A stretch of DNA of 46,509 bases, taken from the NCBI RefSeq assembly GCF_005860775.1, contig NZ_VCHQ01000035.1, forward strand, positions 1 to 46,509, written 5' to 3'. The translations under genes were made by a program, and so were the position numbers. Below are positions 8,941-17,545 of this stretch, piece by piece. Numbering within the stretch: position 1 is the stretch's first letter; the number at the start of each line of letters is the position of its first letter. Under the pieces are notes generated by a model. That model saw only the letters and a list, made by a program, of their open reading frames with translations, did not search any database and had not been told where the DNA came from. The stretch is from Klebsiella indica (GTDB lineage Bacteria; Pseudomonadota; Gammaproteobacteria; Enterobacterales; Enterobacteriaceae).

Positions 8941-9131
8941 TGCAACCTCTGCTTTATTTTCAATAAGTTAATTTTAAAAATGTCCATTATGATGTTAATG
9001 ATAGCACAAGATATGTTAAGAAGATATTAATACTAAAAACTTATAATCAATAAAAAAATCCATTTTTTACTTTGAAAAAGGTTTTTTGCGGGTATTATCA
9101 GCATGACATCCAATCTGACGCAGGAGCTGAT
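8941..9131. promoter_or_regulatory. Divergent control region of cluster I
   Basis: The 191 bp between the gntR-type gene and the alpha/beta hydrolase gene are strongly AT-rich. A perfect -10 hexamer TATAAT lies at 9042-9047 on the plus strand, without a good -35. An alternative pair is TTGAAA (9072-9077) with TATTAT (9093-9098) at a short 15-bp spacing. Related GATAT-TTAA words near 9010 and 9023 could be part of the operator, but no clean palindrome is visible. Confidence 0.45.
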
Positions 9132-9947
9132 ATGTCCCATCCACTGAAGAGGTCATCTTTTGAGTTTGAAGGTATGGAGGTGGGTTATTACACCGGCGGG
9201 GAGGGCAAGCCACTCATGATGATTCATGGCTCTGGTCCGGGCGCATCCAGTCTTGGAAACTGGAGTCGGGTGCTGGATAATCTGAGTCAGCGTTACCGCA
9301 TTTATGCGATGGATCTGATTGGCTTTGGCATCAGCGACCGTAAACCTGCGCCACCCTATTTCGATTTCGCCATGTGGGTTCGCCAGGCTAAAGCGATGCT
9401 CGATTTTATCGGCGCGCCTCAAATCGGCGTCATTGGTCATTCTCTATCGGCAGCAATTGCCCTGCAGCTGGCAGCATCCGATAAACGAATTTCCGCGATA
9501 TTAACGACCGGCGCTATCGGCGCCCCTTTTATCGTATCCGATGCAACCAGACGGATATGGCGCTGCCCGGTAAATCGTGCTGAATTAGCGGCAACGCTAA
9601 GCACATTAATTCATGACCCAGCGCTTATCGATGATGACTATATTGCCGCCCGCGAGCCGGTTGTTTTTGCATATGGCTATGCCGATTACTTTAATAGTAT
9701 GTTTTCCGGAAATCCTCAGCAATATGTTGAACAAACAACGCTGAGTGATCAAACGTTATCAACGATTAATTGCCCGGTTATAATGTTACACGGTCGGGAA
9801 GATATTCCATTTCCGCCGGAAACATCGGTTATTTTAGCGGGGAAAATAAAGCAAGCTGACCTTTATATTCTTCATGGATGCTCGCATTCGGTAGCATTTG
9901 AACGCAGTCATTCCTTTTTAGCTGCAGTAAATCAACTGTTTAGTTAA
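9132..9947 (+). CDS. Alpha/beta hydrolase (C-C or amide hydrolase type)
   Basis: A 271-residue cytoplasmic hydrolase of the MhpC/RutD/NicD type. It shows the oxyanion-hole motif HGSGPGASS typical of meta-cleavage product hydrolases, the nucleophile elbow GHSLSAAIAL (catalytic Ser), an acid in HGREDIPFP (Asp) and the final His in HGCSHSVAFE. The start at 9132 is chosen because CAGGAG precedes it; the frame extends to a TTG at 9072 without an SD. As first gene of cluster I beside a ring-cleavage dioxygenase, it probably hydrolyses the ring-opened product or an enamine/formyl intermediate. Which bond it cuts cannot be read from sequence. Confidence 0.85.
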   Translation: MSHPLKRSSFEFEGMEVGYYTGGEGKPLMMIHGSGPGASSLGNWSRVLDNLSQRYRIYAMDLIGFGISDRKPAPPYFDFAMWVRQAKAMLDFIGAPQIGVIGHSLSAAIALQLAASDKRISAILTTGAIGAPFIVSDATRRIWRCPVNRAELAATLSTLIHDPALIDDDYIAAREPVVFAYGYADYFNSMFSGNPQQYVEQTTLSDQTLSTINCPVIMLHGREDIPFPPETSVILAGKIKQADLYILHGCSHSVAFERSHSFLAAVNQLFS

Positions 9948-10095
9948 CTCTTCTTTTACGCACGCTCACGATTATGGATGACATTATCAGGGATTAGTAG
10001 GACGCCTGTATCTATACCGATTTTTATTTTGGAAAACGCTGTTCAATCTGGGGGGATGCATTTGTCCCTGTGTTTTGTGAAATGAGGAAACAATA

Positions 10096-11184
10096 ATGAA
10101 CTGGCTGTCTCAATATAAAAAAACACCTGCATCTTTATGTTTAACCTGTTTTATGACGGCGATGATACTTTCGCTATCAATGACCGCACCAGCGCAAGCA
10201 GAGGAAGATCGACTGGTGGGATTGATTCCCGCGATGACAGCAGACAAGCCATTTAAACTGGCGGTGACGGTCGTACATCTTAATGATGACTTTTATAAAG
10301 GTATTATTTATGGGATTACCGATGAAGCCAAACGCACCGGAGTGAATGTCGTGCAGGTTTCTGTTGCTGGCGCATATGGTAACGTCCGCGAGCAGTTTGC
10401 CCAACTTGAAGCCTTTAAAAGCATCGGCGCCGATGTCGCCGTATTAGCCCCTGCGGCCTATAACGGTTTTGATCCAATTATCAAATCCCTTAAAGAAACC
10501 GGCATGAAAGTCGCTTCGGTAGGCATCCCGGTTAACAGTAAGAACATCGATTTTGGCGTGCTTCAGGATGATACTTATATCGGAAAGCTGATGGCCGATG
10601 CTGTCTGTAAAGCTGCCGCAAAACCGAAAAAAGTGGCGATGATCCCGGGGCCAGCGGGCGCTGAGTGGGTGCGTCTGCGTTATGAGGGTTTTAAAGCCGA
10701 GGCGCAGAAATGCGCCAGTCCGATTTCGGTGATTGATTCTGCGTTCGGCGGCGGCATTGATTTGCAGGAAGGGCTGGCCAAAGCCACAGACATGATGCTG
10801 CGTAACCCGGATATTAACTTCATTTATACCCCGCAGATTACCCTCGGAATGGGGGCGGTGCAGGCAATACGCCAGCAGCATCGTGATGCTTCCGTGGTCA
10901 GCTCCGCTATGGTGAAACGGGCGGTGCCGATGATTGAGGACGGTAAAATGCTGGCGGTAGTTTCCGAGCCGGGCATCATCATGGGCCGCCTGATCGTACA
11001 GTACGCCATTCGCGCGATGGAAAATAAACCGCTGCCAAATCTGGCCCCAGCCGGCGCCGATGGCTTGAGTTATGCGCACTATAACGTGCCGAATAAAGTG
11101 CTCGATAAGAGTAATGTCGCAACACATCCTTTTGAAACATATGAAATTGCACCGGCGGACTGGAAAGTCCCGGCGATGCAGTAA
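10096..11184 (+). CDS. Ribose/TorT-type periplasmic substrate-binding protein (cluster I)
   Basis: This 362-residue protein has a signal peptide ending near APAQA (about residue 35), then a type I periplasmic binding fold (FKLAVTVVHLNDDFYKGIIYG). It has the RbsB/TorT layout of two Rossmann-like lobes. It should capture the cluster I substrate in the periplasm and pass it to the ATPase/permease encoded next. SD GAGGAAA precedes the ATG. The homology to TorT (a sensor partner in other systems) is loose; with the two transporter genes directly downstream, transport is the better reading. The family takes sugars, nucleosides, autoinducer-2 and aromatic-like ligands, so specificity is open. Confidence 0.87.
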   Translation: MNWLSQYKKTPASLCLTCFMTAMILSLSMTAPAQAEEDRLVGLIPAMTADKPFKLAVTVVHLNDDFYKGIIYGITDEAKRTGVNVVQVSVAGAYGNVREQFAQLEAFKSIGADVAVLAPAAYNGFDPIIKSLKETGMKVASVGIPVNSKNIDFGVLQDDTYIGKLMADAVCKAAAKPKKVAMIPGPAGAEWVRLRYEGFKAEAQKCASPISVIDSAFGGGIDLQEGLAKATDMMLRNPDINFIYTPQITLGMGAVQAIRQQHRDASVVSSAMVKRAVPMIEDGKMLAVVSEPGIIMGRLIVQYAIRAMENKPLPNLAPAGADGLSYAHYNVPNKVLDKSNVATHPFETYEIAPADWKVPAMQ

Positions 11185-11205
11185 CGCAGCCTGAGGGAAG
11201 CGAGG

Positions 11206-12798
11206 ATGAACAACGTAGCGTCCACTCTTAATCCGAATTCTCCCCTGCTGCGTATCAGTGGGTTGTGCAAACGATTTGGTGCGACCCAGGCGCTGAACAA
11301 TGTCTCTGTTCAATTTGCCGCCGGGGAAATCCACTGCGTTCTCGGTGAAAACGGCGCCGGGAAATCAACCATCGGAAAAATCGTCAGCGGGCTCTATCCC
11401 GCTGACGAGGGAAGTATCTGGTACGACGACCAGCGGGTGGCTTTTAACAGTTCCCGTGAAGCGCGCCACGCCGGTATTGTCATGGTTTATCAGGAGCTGT
11501 CCCTGGCGCCGAGCCTGTCCGTGCGAGCCAATCTGTGGCTGGGGGCGGAGAGAGGTAAGACTCTGCTCTCACTTACTCGCCGCTCTCAGGAAAAGAGTTG
11601 TGTACAGGACGTTCTGAGCCAGCTTGGACTGGCTCACATTGATATGGAAAGCGCGGTGGGCCAGTTTCCGGTAGCGATCCAGCAACTGATTGAAATCGGT
11701 AAATCTCTGATGTCGCAACCCAGGGTGATTATTTTTGATGAACCCACCGCCATGTTGGGTGCTGTTGAAAAAGAGATGTTTTTTAGCGTTCTGCGGCGGT
11801 TGCGCGAAACGGACATGGCGTCGGTGCTGGTGACGCACCATATTGATGATGTATTAGCCGTCAGCGATCGCGTCACCATTATGCGCAACGGCCAGGTGGT
11901 GGACGCCTTTCCGGTGAAACCGGGAGTAACGGCAGATTTCATCGTCTCGCGTCTGACGGGCAAAGCACCTGGTCGCCATCGCGTTGAGAATAAAAGAGAA
12001 CAAAACTTTCCGCCATTGCTCGACTTTGAAAACCTGCCGGTCAGCGGCGGCGGTAACCGGGTGTTCAGCTTAGGGAAAGGCGAAATATTGGGTATCTACG
12101 GTGTCGTTGGCTGTGGCGGCGACGAACTGTTGCAAAGCCTGGTGGGGTTTATCCCTACGCCGCCCGCAGTTTCGTCTCGCTTCCGGCTGGATGGTTATGA
12201 GTGGCGTCCGAAAAGCGTGGTGGATGCGCTGAAAAATGGGGTGGCCTGGCTACCTGCGGGGCGGGCCAGTAATGGCGTTTACCCCACGCTGTCGATTGCT
12301 GAAAATCTGATGATGACGCAGTTGAAAAGCTTCAGCCTGGCGGGATTCATCCGCTCCCGGCAAGTTGATGCCTGCGCCGATAAGATGCTGAAAGACTGCG
12401 GGGTTAAGTTCGCTGATAAGCATGATTTATTGACCAGTCTGAGCGGCGGTAATCAGCAAAAGGTATTACTGGCGCGGGCAATGGCAAGTGCAAAGAAAGT
12501 GCTGGTGCTGGAAGAGCCTACCGCCGGCGTGGATATCGATGCCAAGTATGAAATCCATCAACGCATTCGGGCGCTGGCGGCCAGTGGTGTCTCGGTGATC
12601 CTGCTCTCCAGTGATTTAGCTGAAACCATATCCCTGTGCGACACGGTCTGGACCCTGTTTCATGGTCATGTAGTGAACACGTATCGCACGCCGGATGAGC
12701 ACGATAAAGCATCGATTATTGCTGATGTGGTGGGACAAGAAACAGCCGACGATGCTCCTGATGAATCAAGTGTCAGCCTGACGCGGGAGGGGATGTGA
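11206..12798 (+). CDS. Ribose-type ABC transporter, dual ATPase (cluster I)
   Basis: A 530-residue fusion of two ATPase domains, as in RbsA/XylG/MglA. Domain 1 (about 10-240) has Walker A GENGAGKST, a degenerate signature (GQFPVAIQQLIEIGK) and Walker B VIIFDEPTAML. Domain 2 (about 265-505) has the usual degenerate Walker A (GVVGCGGDE), a canonical signature LSGGNQQKVLLARAMA and Walker B VLVLEEPTAGVD. So one composite site is canonical, as is normal in this family. The start has GAGG just before the ATG. Its stop overlaps the permease start, which suggests coupled translation. Confidence 0.93.
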   Translation: MNNVASTLNPNSPLLRISGLCKRFGATQALNNVSVQFAAGEIHCVLGENGAGKSTIGKIVSGLYPADEGSIWYDDQRVAFNSSREARHAGIVMVYQELSLAPSLSVRANLWLGAERGKTLLSLTRRSQEKSCVQDVLSQLGLAHIDMESAVGQFPVAIQQLIEIGKSLMSQPRVIIFDEPTAMLGAVEKEMFFSVLRRLRETDMASVLVTHHIDDVLAVSDRVTIMRNGQVVDAFPVKPGVTADFIVSRLTGKAPGRHRVENKREQNFPPLLDFENLPVSGGGNRVFSLGKGEILGIYGVVGCGGDELLQSLVGFIPTPPAVSSRFRLDGYEWRPKSVVDALKNGVAWLPAGRASNGVYPTLSIAENLMMTQLKSFSLAGFIRSRQVDACADKMLKDCGVKFADKHDLLTSLSGGNQQKVLLARAMASAKKVLVLEEPTAGVDIDAKYEIHQRIRALAASGVSVILLSSDLAETISLCDTVWTLFHGHVVNTYRTPDEHDKASIIADVVGQETADDAPDESSVSLTREGM

Positions 12799-13781
12799 TG
12801 AATACAAGCAGAGATGTCAGCCTGATGGCTTCGCAGAAACCGGCGATAAAACGTAAGTTCTCGCTGTCTGACTGGATGCTGCCGTTGCTGGTGGTGGTCG
12901 TTGCGATTGTAACGGGGATTATTCAGCCTCGGTTCTTATCGGTGAGTAACGGTATTAACCTGGCCTGCCAGCTTGCGCCGCTGTTGATCCTTTCGTTGGG
13001 GCAGGCGGTGGCGGTGATACGAGGAGGGCTCGATCTTTCACTCTCTTCTGCTATGTCGCTGGCCGGGGTGGCCGGGGTCATGGTGATGAATCATGCCGGT
13101 ATTCCCGCCGGGCTGCTGGTGATGCTGCTGGTGGGAGCCTTTACCGGCGCGGTGTCCGGTATGCTGATCTCCTTTTTTAATACTTCACCGTTGGTGATCA
13201 CGCTGGGTATGCTCTCGGTCGCTCAGGCGTTTGCGTTGATCCTTTCCGGCGGCGTACCTATTTATGATGTTCCCGCCGCTTATATTGACGCGGTCGGTTA
13301 CGGCACGCTGCTGGGGATGCCGGTGATGGTGTGGATTGCCGTTGCGCTGACCGTGGCTATTGGCGTACTGATGAAATATACCCTGTTTGGCCGCTACGTT
13401 TACGCCATGGGATCTAACGTCTCTGCCGCGTCCAAATCCGGTATTAATGTTCGGCTTAATACGGTACTGGTTTATATGGTCAGCGGGTTCTGCGCCGGTA
13501 TCGGCGCCATTATTCTCACCGCCTGGACAAGTTCAGCGCAGCCCATTGCGGCTGCGAATCTGACGCTGCAATCGCTGGCGGCGGTGGTACTTGGCGGTGT
13601 CGCACTTACCGGCGGGGCCGGAAATTTACGCCAGGTGATTACCGGTGTGGTGGTTCTGACCCTGCTGTCCAACGTAATGAATATGGTCGGCGTGTCGGCA
13701 TATTATCAGACGCTTGCGGTCGGCGTAGTTATTATTCTGGCTGTGGTGCTTGACCGGTTTCGCCGTCGCGAATCGTACTAA
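12798..13781 (+). CDS. Ribose-type ABC transporter permease (cluster I)
   Basis: An inner-membrane permease of the RbsC/BPD_transp_2 family, about 327 residues with 8-10 hydrophobic segments. The characteristic signature GGLDLSLSSAMSLAGV follows the second segment, and VVLGGVALTGGAGN is the conserved cytoplasmic loop that contacts the ATPase. The start is placed at ATG 12798, which overlaps the preceding TGA and lies 7 nt after GGAGGGG; a GTG one codon earlier is also possible. It forms a homodimer channel in this family. Confidence 0.92.
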   Translation: MNTSRDVSLMASQKPAIKRKFSLSDWMLPLLVVVVAIVTGIIQPRFLSVSNGINLACQLAPLLILSLGQAVAVIRGGLDLSLSSAMSLAGVAGVMVMNHAGIPAGLLVMLLVGAFTGAVSGMLISFFNTSPLVITLGMLSVAQAFALILSGGVPIYDVPAAYIDAVGYGTLLGMPVMVWIAVALTVAIGVLMKYTLFGRYVYAMGSNVSAASKSGINVRLNTVLVYMVSGFCAGIGAIILTAWTSSAQPIAAANLTLQSLAAVVLGGVALTGGAGNLRQVITGVVVLTLLSNVMNMVGVSAYYQTLAVGVVIILAVVLDRFRRRESY

Positions 13782-13856
13782 TCTTTGTCATGAGTATTCA
13801 TGCGCAATACATCGGGCATGCTTGCCATGATTTAGTTTGCTATAAGGAGTGTCGTT

Positions 13857-14273
13857 GTGTCTGAAAACGTTAAGTATATCAACCCTGAAAATATCAGTCC
13901 GGCCCAGGGGCTCTATTCCAGTTTGACTAAAGTCCGCGCGGGCGATCTCTATTATATATCCGGGCAGCTCTCGGTCGGTTATGACGGTAACGTCGTCGGC
14001 AAAGGTGATTTTGATGCACAATTTGCCCAGGTGTTTAAAAATCTCGGCGAAGTTCTGCATGCTGTTAATTGTGATTTTAATGATGTCGTTAAATTCAATA
14101 CCTATCTGGTGGCGTCGCAGCACATTGATAATTTCATGAAGAACCGACAAGAACTTTTTTCCAGACTATTTTCAACTGCCGATTATGCGCCTAATACTCT
14201 GCTGGTGGTCGACCGGTTGGTGAAAGAGGAGTTTCTGATTGAAGTGGAGGCTGTTGCTCGTTCTCGCGATTAA
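13857..14273 (+). CDS. RidA/YjgF-family protein
   Basis: A 138-residue RidA-family protein, likely trimeric and cytoplasmic. Family features are the N-terminal YISGQLSVGYDGNVVGKGDF block, the helix with QFAQVFKNLGEVLHAV, DVVKFNTYLV, and the end FLIEVEAVA. RidA proteins hydrolyse 2-aminoacrylate-type enamines/imines; RutC in the uracil pathway belongs here. The canonical Arg of the RidA active site is replaced in the VDRLVKEEFLIEVEA stretch by Lys/Glu-type residues, so classical imine deaminase activity is uncertain. The start is GTG at 13857 with TAAGGAG upstream. It is placed between transporter and ring-degradation genes, suggesting a nitrogen-containing intermediate. Confidence 0.87.
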   Translation: MSENVKYINPENISPAQGLYSSLTKVRAGDLYYISGQLSVGYDGNVVGKGDFDAQFAQVFKNLGEVLHAVNCDFNDVVKFNTYLVASQHIDNFMKNRQELFSRLFSTADYAPNTLLVVDRLVKEEFLIEVEAVARSRD

Positions 14274-14299
14274 TGACAGGTTTACCGGGAAGGTTAATT

Positions 14300-15184
14300 A
14301 TGAAACTGGTCACTTATATTTACTCAAACACCAGGAAAATTGGTGTTATTAATCACGCTGGTAACATTATTGACGTCAGTGATATTGTAAACACGAATGA
14401 TATGAATGTGCTTATCGAGCGTTTTGCGGAGGTCGAGAGCCGTTTAATATTATGTTGTGAAGGTTCTGGTGAAAATGAGGTGGCAATTGACGCCGTGCGC
14501 CTGCTGGCTCCCATTCCGGACACGCGGCGCAATATTTTCTGCGTCGGCAAAAACTACTATGCGCACGCTGAGGAGTTCGCCAACAGCGGCTATGATTCCA
14601 GCGCCGCGGCGGGCAACGTACCGGCAAATCCGATCATCTTCAGCAAGCCCTCCACCGCTATCTGCGGCCCTGGTGACGCCATCGACAGCACTCTGGATCC
14701 GTACAACACCATCGACTATGAAGCCGAGCTGGCGGTGGTGTTGGGGAAAAAGGGGCGGGTTGCGCAGGATGAGGATCCAATGACTTTTGTCTTTGGTTAT
14801 ACCCTGGTGAATGACGTCACTTCTCGCCATTTACAGAAACAGCACAGTCAGTGGCTGCTGGGCAAAGGAATTGATGGTTTCTGCCCGATGGGGCCGGTTC
14901 TGGTCACCGCCGATGAGTTTGGCGCCCCCGGCAGTCAGACGATCTCCTGTCATGTAAATGGTGAACTGCGTCAGCAAGCGCCTGTATCCGATTTGATTTT
15001 TGATATTCCGCGATTAATTAAAACTATTGGTCAGAATATTACCCTGCTGCCGGGAGATGTTATTGCCACCGGTACTCCGGCAGGCGTGGGACTCGGATTT
15101 TCTCCGCCTCGTTATCTTGCCCGCGGCGATAGCGTGACGGTTTCTATGAATGAAATTGGGCAGCTAACCAATACCATAATCTGA
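14300..15184 (+). CDS. Fumarylacetoacetate hydrolase (FAH) family protein
   Basis: This 294-residue protein belongs to the FAH superfamily. The N-terminal 70 residues form the small YisK-like domain, and the catalytic domain starts with FCVGKNYYAHAEE. Metal ligands are expected from DYEAELAVVLGKKGR (Glu pair) and the FGYTLVNDVTSR Asp; GDVIATGTPAGVG near the C-terminus is the family hallmark. Members hydrate, decarboxylate or hydrolyse C-C bonds in ring-cleavage products (HpcE, fumarylpyruvate hydrolase, acylpyruvases). The ATG at 14300 has GGAAGG upstream; an ATG at 14273 overlapping the ridA stop lacks an SD. It sits next to the dioxygenase and is likely to act on the opened ring. Confidence 0.88.
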   Translation: MKLVTYIYSNTRKIGVINHAGNIIDVSDIVNTNDMNVLIERFAEVESRLILCCEGSGENEVAIDAVRLLAPIPDTRRNIFCVGKNYYAHAEEFANSGYDSSAAAGNVPANPIIFSKPSTAICGPGDAIDSTLDPYNTIDYEAELAVVLGKKGRVAQDEDPMTFVFGYTLVNDVTSRHLQKQHSQWLLGKGIDGFCPMGPVLVTADEFGAPGSQTISCHVNGELRQQAPVSDLIFDIPRLIKTIGQNITLLPGDVIATGTPAGVGLGFSPPRYLARGDSVTVSMNEIGQLTNTII

Positions 15185-15204
15185 TAAAAAAGAATGAGGT
15201 CATT

Positions 15205-16203
15205 ATGGCTAAGATAGTCAGTGCAATCAGTATGTCTCACGTTCCGGGGGCATTAGGCTGGGCCGATGCGCCTTCCCCTGCACAACGCCAGCGGCTGGCG
15301 GAAATCCATGCCAGATTAAAACAGTGTATCGATGAAACTAAACCCAATCTGATCATCGCTTTTTTAGACGATCACTTTGAGAATAATTTTCGTAATTTAA
15401 TGCCGACATTAGGCATACCGGTTAGTGATGCGAATATCGGTCCCGCTGAACATATGATGGAAGCGCTGAAATTTGATAAACAGCACCGTATCGCCAGCAA
15501 TGCGGAAATTGCGCAACGGCTACTGGAAAAGCTTATTCACGGCGGTTTCGAAGCTACGCGGATGGGCGCGATTGAATATGGCAATAACCTGATGATGCCG
15601 CTGGTGTTTATTAATCCGGAATTCAATATTCCGGTTGTGCCTGTGTATATCAACGTCTTCTCTCCACCACTCATGCCTTATTCACGTGCCTATGATCTCG
15701 GCGAAAAAGTGCGGGAGATTATCGATTCTTTACCGGATGAGTTTCGCGTGCACTTTCTCGCCACCGGGGGACTGTCGCACTGGCCTCCGGTCTGGACAGA
15801 AGGCGCACCGGAGAGCGATGAGCTGCTGCAGCGCATGAAGATTTACCAGACCATCGGCAAGGAGGCGCTGATAAATGATCCGACGATCTATACCGATTTC
15901 GCGAAGTATGAAATTGAAATGATGAGCAAAATGGAGTGGCCGCTGGGGAACAGCCATCCGTTGGTCAACGAAGAGTGGGACCGTGAAATGCTGGAGCGTT
16001 TCGAAGCGGGCGATGTCAGCTACATGCGCGCGCTGACCTACGACGAAGTGGAAGAGCGTGGCGGCCACGGGGGCCATGAAGCCCTCAACTGGGTGGCGTT
16101 AATGGGCGCAATGAAAGGGGCTCGCCCCGATTATGTCGCCTATGAATCGGTCCCGGAGTGGATCACCGGTATGAGTTATCTGACCTATCCTGGCCAGGAA
16201 TAA
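15205..16203 (+). CDS. LigB-type class III extradiol ring-cleavage dioxygenase
   Basis: A 332-residue non-heme Fe(II) dioxygenase of the LigB/MhpB/DesB superfamily. Expected iron ligands are His12 (ISMSHVPG) and His57 (LDDHFENNF); ATGGLSHWPP carries the conserved second-sphere His. The GGHGGHEALNW segment with VALMGAM near the C-terminus resembles the end of protocatechuate 4,5-dioxygenase beta subunits. It probably inserts O2 next to a vicinal diol or amino-alcohol of an aromatic ring. It lies directly upstream of an FAD hydroxylase that could make the dihydroxylated substrate. No separate LigA-type alpha subunit gene is seen, so a one-component enzyme is likely. SD TGAGG precedes the ATG. 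Confidence 0.87.
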   Translation: MAKIVSAISMSHVPGALGWADAPSPAQRQRLAEIHARLKQCIDETKPNLIIAFLDDHFENNFRNLMPTLGIPVSDANIGPAEHMMEALKFDKQHRIASNAEIAQRLLEKLIHGGFEATRMGAIEYGNNLMMPLVFINPEFNIPVVPVYINVFSPPLMPYSRAYDLGEKVREIIDSLPDEFRVHFLATGGLSHWPPVWTEGAPESDELLQRMKIYQTIGKEALINDPTIYTDFAKYEIEMMSKMEWPLGNSHPLVNEEWDREMLERFEAGDVSYMRALTYDEVEERGGHGGHEALNWVALMGAMKGARPDYVAYESVPEWITGMSYLTYPGQE

Positions 16204-16214
16204 GGAGACGCGAG

Positions 16215-17381
16215 ATGGCAAGAATTGCAGTCGTGGGTGCTGGTATGGGCGGTCTGGCCTTCGCTTCGGTTATGCGGAACAGTCAACACGAGGTGACGGT
16301 GTACGAACAGGCCAGTGAACTGGCTGAGCTGGGAGCGGGGATCTCTTTATGGGCTAATGGCACGCGTCTGTTCGAAGAGATGGGGATCGCCGCGCAGATG
16401 GCGGAAAGATCCTGTGAGACGGAGATGGCGTTTTTCAGAAATGAGGACGGTAGCATAGCCGGCGCTCAAGCGTTGGCCCGGGGAAACTGGTACCGGAATG
16501 AATATGGCTATCCCTATTACGGGGCATTCCGTACCCATCTGCAGTCGGCACTACTCGATGTGATTGGTCAACAGACCATTCGTCTGAATAAGCAACTGGC
16601 ACGGCTGGAAGAGGCAGACAGTGAAATAACCTTACATTGGGCGGATGGCTCGATGGACAGTGCCGATTTAGTGGTGGGCGCCGACGGTATTAAGTCAGTC
16701 GTGCGGCAGTATGTCAGCCCTGACGCGTTGCCGTTGTTTACCGGCAATAGCGCGTTTCGAGGTCTGGCGAAAACCGCCGATCTTGATCTGCTGCCGGAAC
16801 CACGCTCCTTTACCGACTGGATGGGTGACGGCATGCACGTGCTGAATTTCCCGGTGGGTAAAAATTTCGCATATCAGACCATCGTGGTGTTTATGGATGG
16901 TCCGGAAAAGTGGCTGGAAGCGTCATGGCGCGTCCCGTCGGATGCGGAGGAAATCCGCGCTCATTTCACCGGCTGGCACCCTGCCGTCGGCCAATTGCTG
17001 GAACACGTTAATCTGGCGGAACGCTGGGGGATGTTCCAGGTCAGTCCGATGTCCTCCTGGTATCGCGGGCGTGCGGTGCTGATTGGTGATGCCGCACACG
17101 GCATGATGCCGCACCACGGGCAGGGTGCGATCTCCTCTTTTGAGGACGCGGTAGCGTTGGCGCACATTCTCAATGATGACGCCACGACTTCCTTTACCGG
17201 CGGGCTCGAACGTTATGAACAGGAACGCAAAAAACGCGGTGAAAAAATCCAGAAATCCTCCCGCCGGCTTAATGATTGCCTCCACCTTCCGGCCGGACAG
17301 GATCGCGTTGAGCGTAATGCGGTACTTAATAGTCTGGAGCAGCACTTCTCCTGGCTGCACAGTTACCAGATTGGCGTTTAA
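16215..17381 (+). CDS. FAD-dependent aromatic hydroxylase (salicylate/6-hydroxynicotinate/urate type)
   Basis: A 388-residue group A flavoprotein monooxygenase using NAD(P)H and O2. It has the FAD motif VVGAGMGGLAFASVM at the N-terminus, Arg-containing FRTHLQSALLDVI, the DG motif VVGADGIKSVVRQ, and LIGDAAHGMMPHHGQGAISS followed by EDAVALAHIL, the pattern of salicylate hydroxylase, NicC and HpxO. It should hydroxylate a (hetero)aromatic ring for cleavage by the dioxygenase encoded 11 bp upstream. The start at 16215 follows AAGGAGA; an in-frame ATG at 16158 lies inside the dioxygenase gene and has no SD. Substrate is not readable. Confidence 0.88.
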   Translation: MARIAVVGAGMGGLAFASVMRNSQHEVTVYEQASELAELGAGISLWANGTRLFEEMGIAAQMAERSCETEMAFFRNEDGSIAGAQALARGNWYRNEYGYPYYGAFRTHLQSALLDVIGQQTIRLNKQLARLEEADSEITLHWADGSMDSADLVVGADGIKSVVRQYVSPDALPLFTGNSAFRGLAKTADLDLLPEPRSFTDWMGDGMHVLNFPVGKNFAYQTIVVFMDGPEKWLEASWRVPSDAEEIRAHFTGWHPAVGQLLEHVNLAERWGMFQVSPMSSWYRGRAVLIGDAAHGMMPHHGQGAISSFEDAVALAHILNDDATTSFTGGLERYEQERKKRGEKIQKSSRRLNDCLHLPAGQDRVERNAVLNSLEQHFSWLHSYQIGV

Positions 17382-17545
17382 CGAGGGAAGCCTGGTGGGG
17401 CGCCGCTGATTCACATCATCCTGGCAGACTAATTAATACATTGCAGATCATGCCGCTGTGCGCTGGTTATGCGTAAGCGGCACGCTTATTGCCTGTGATG
17501 CTGTACCGATCCCAATAAACATCGCACTCTTTAGCAGGTATCAAC

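Noticed and set aside
10444..11334. Long minus-strand frame opposite the cluster I binding protein
   Set aside because: Antisense shadow of a clear binding-protein gene; no protein family seen.
14273..14299. Earlier start for the FAH-family gene
   Set aside because: The ATG at 14273 overlaps the ridA stop and has no SD, whereas 14300 has GGAAGG at good distance.
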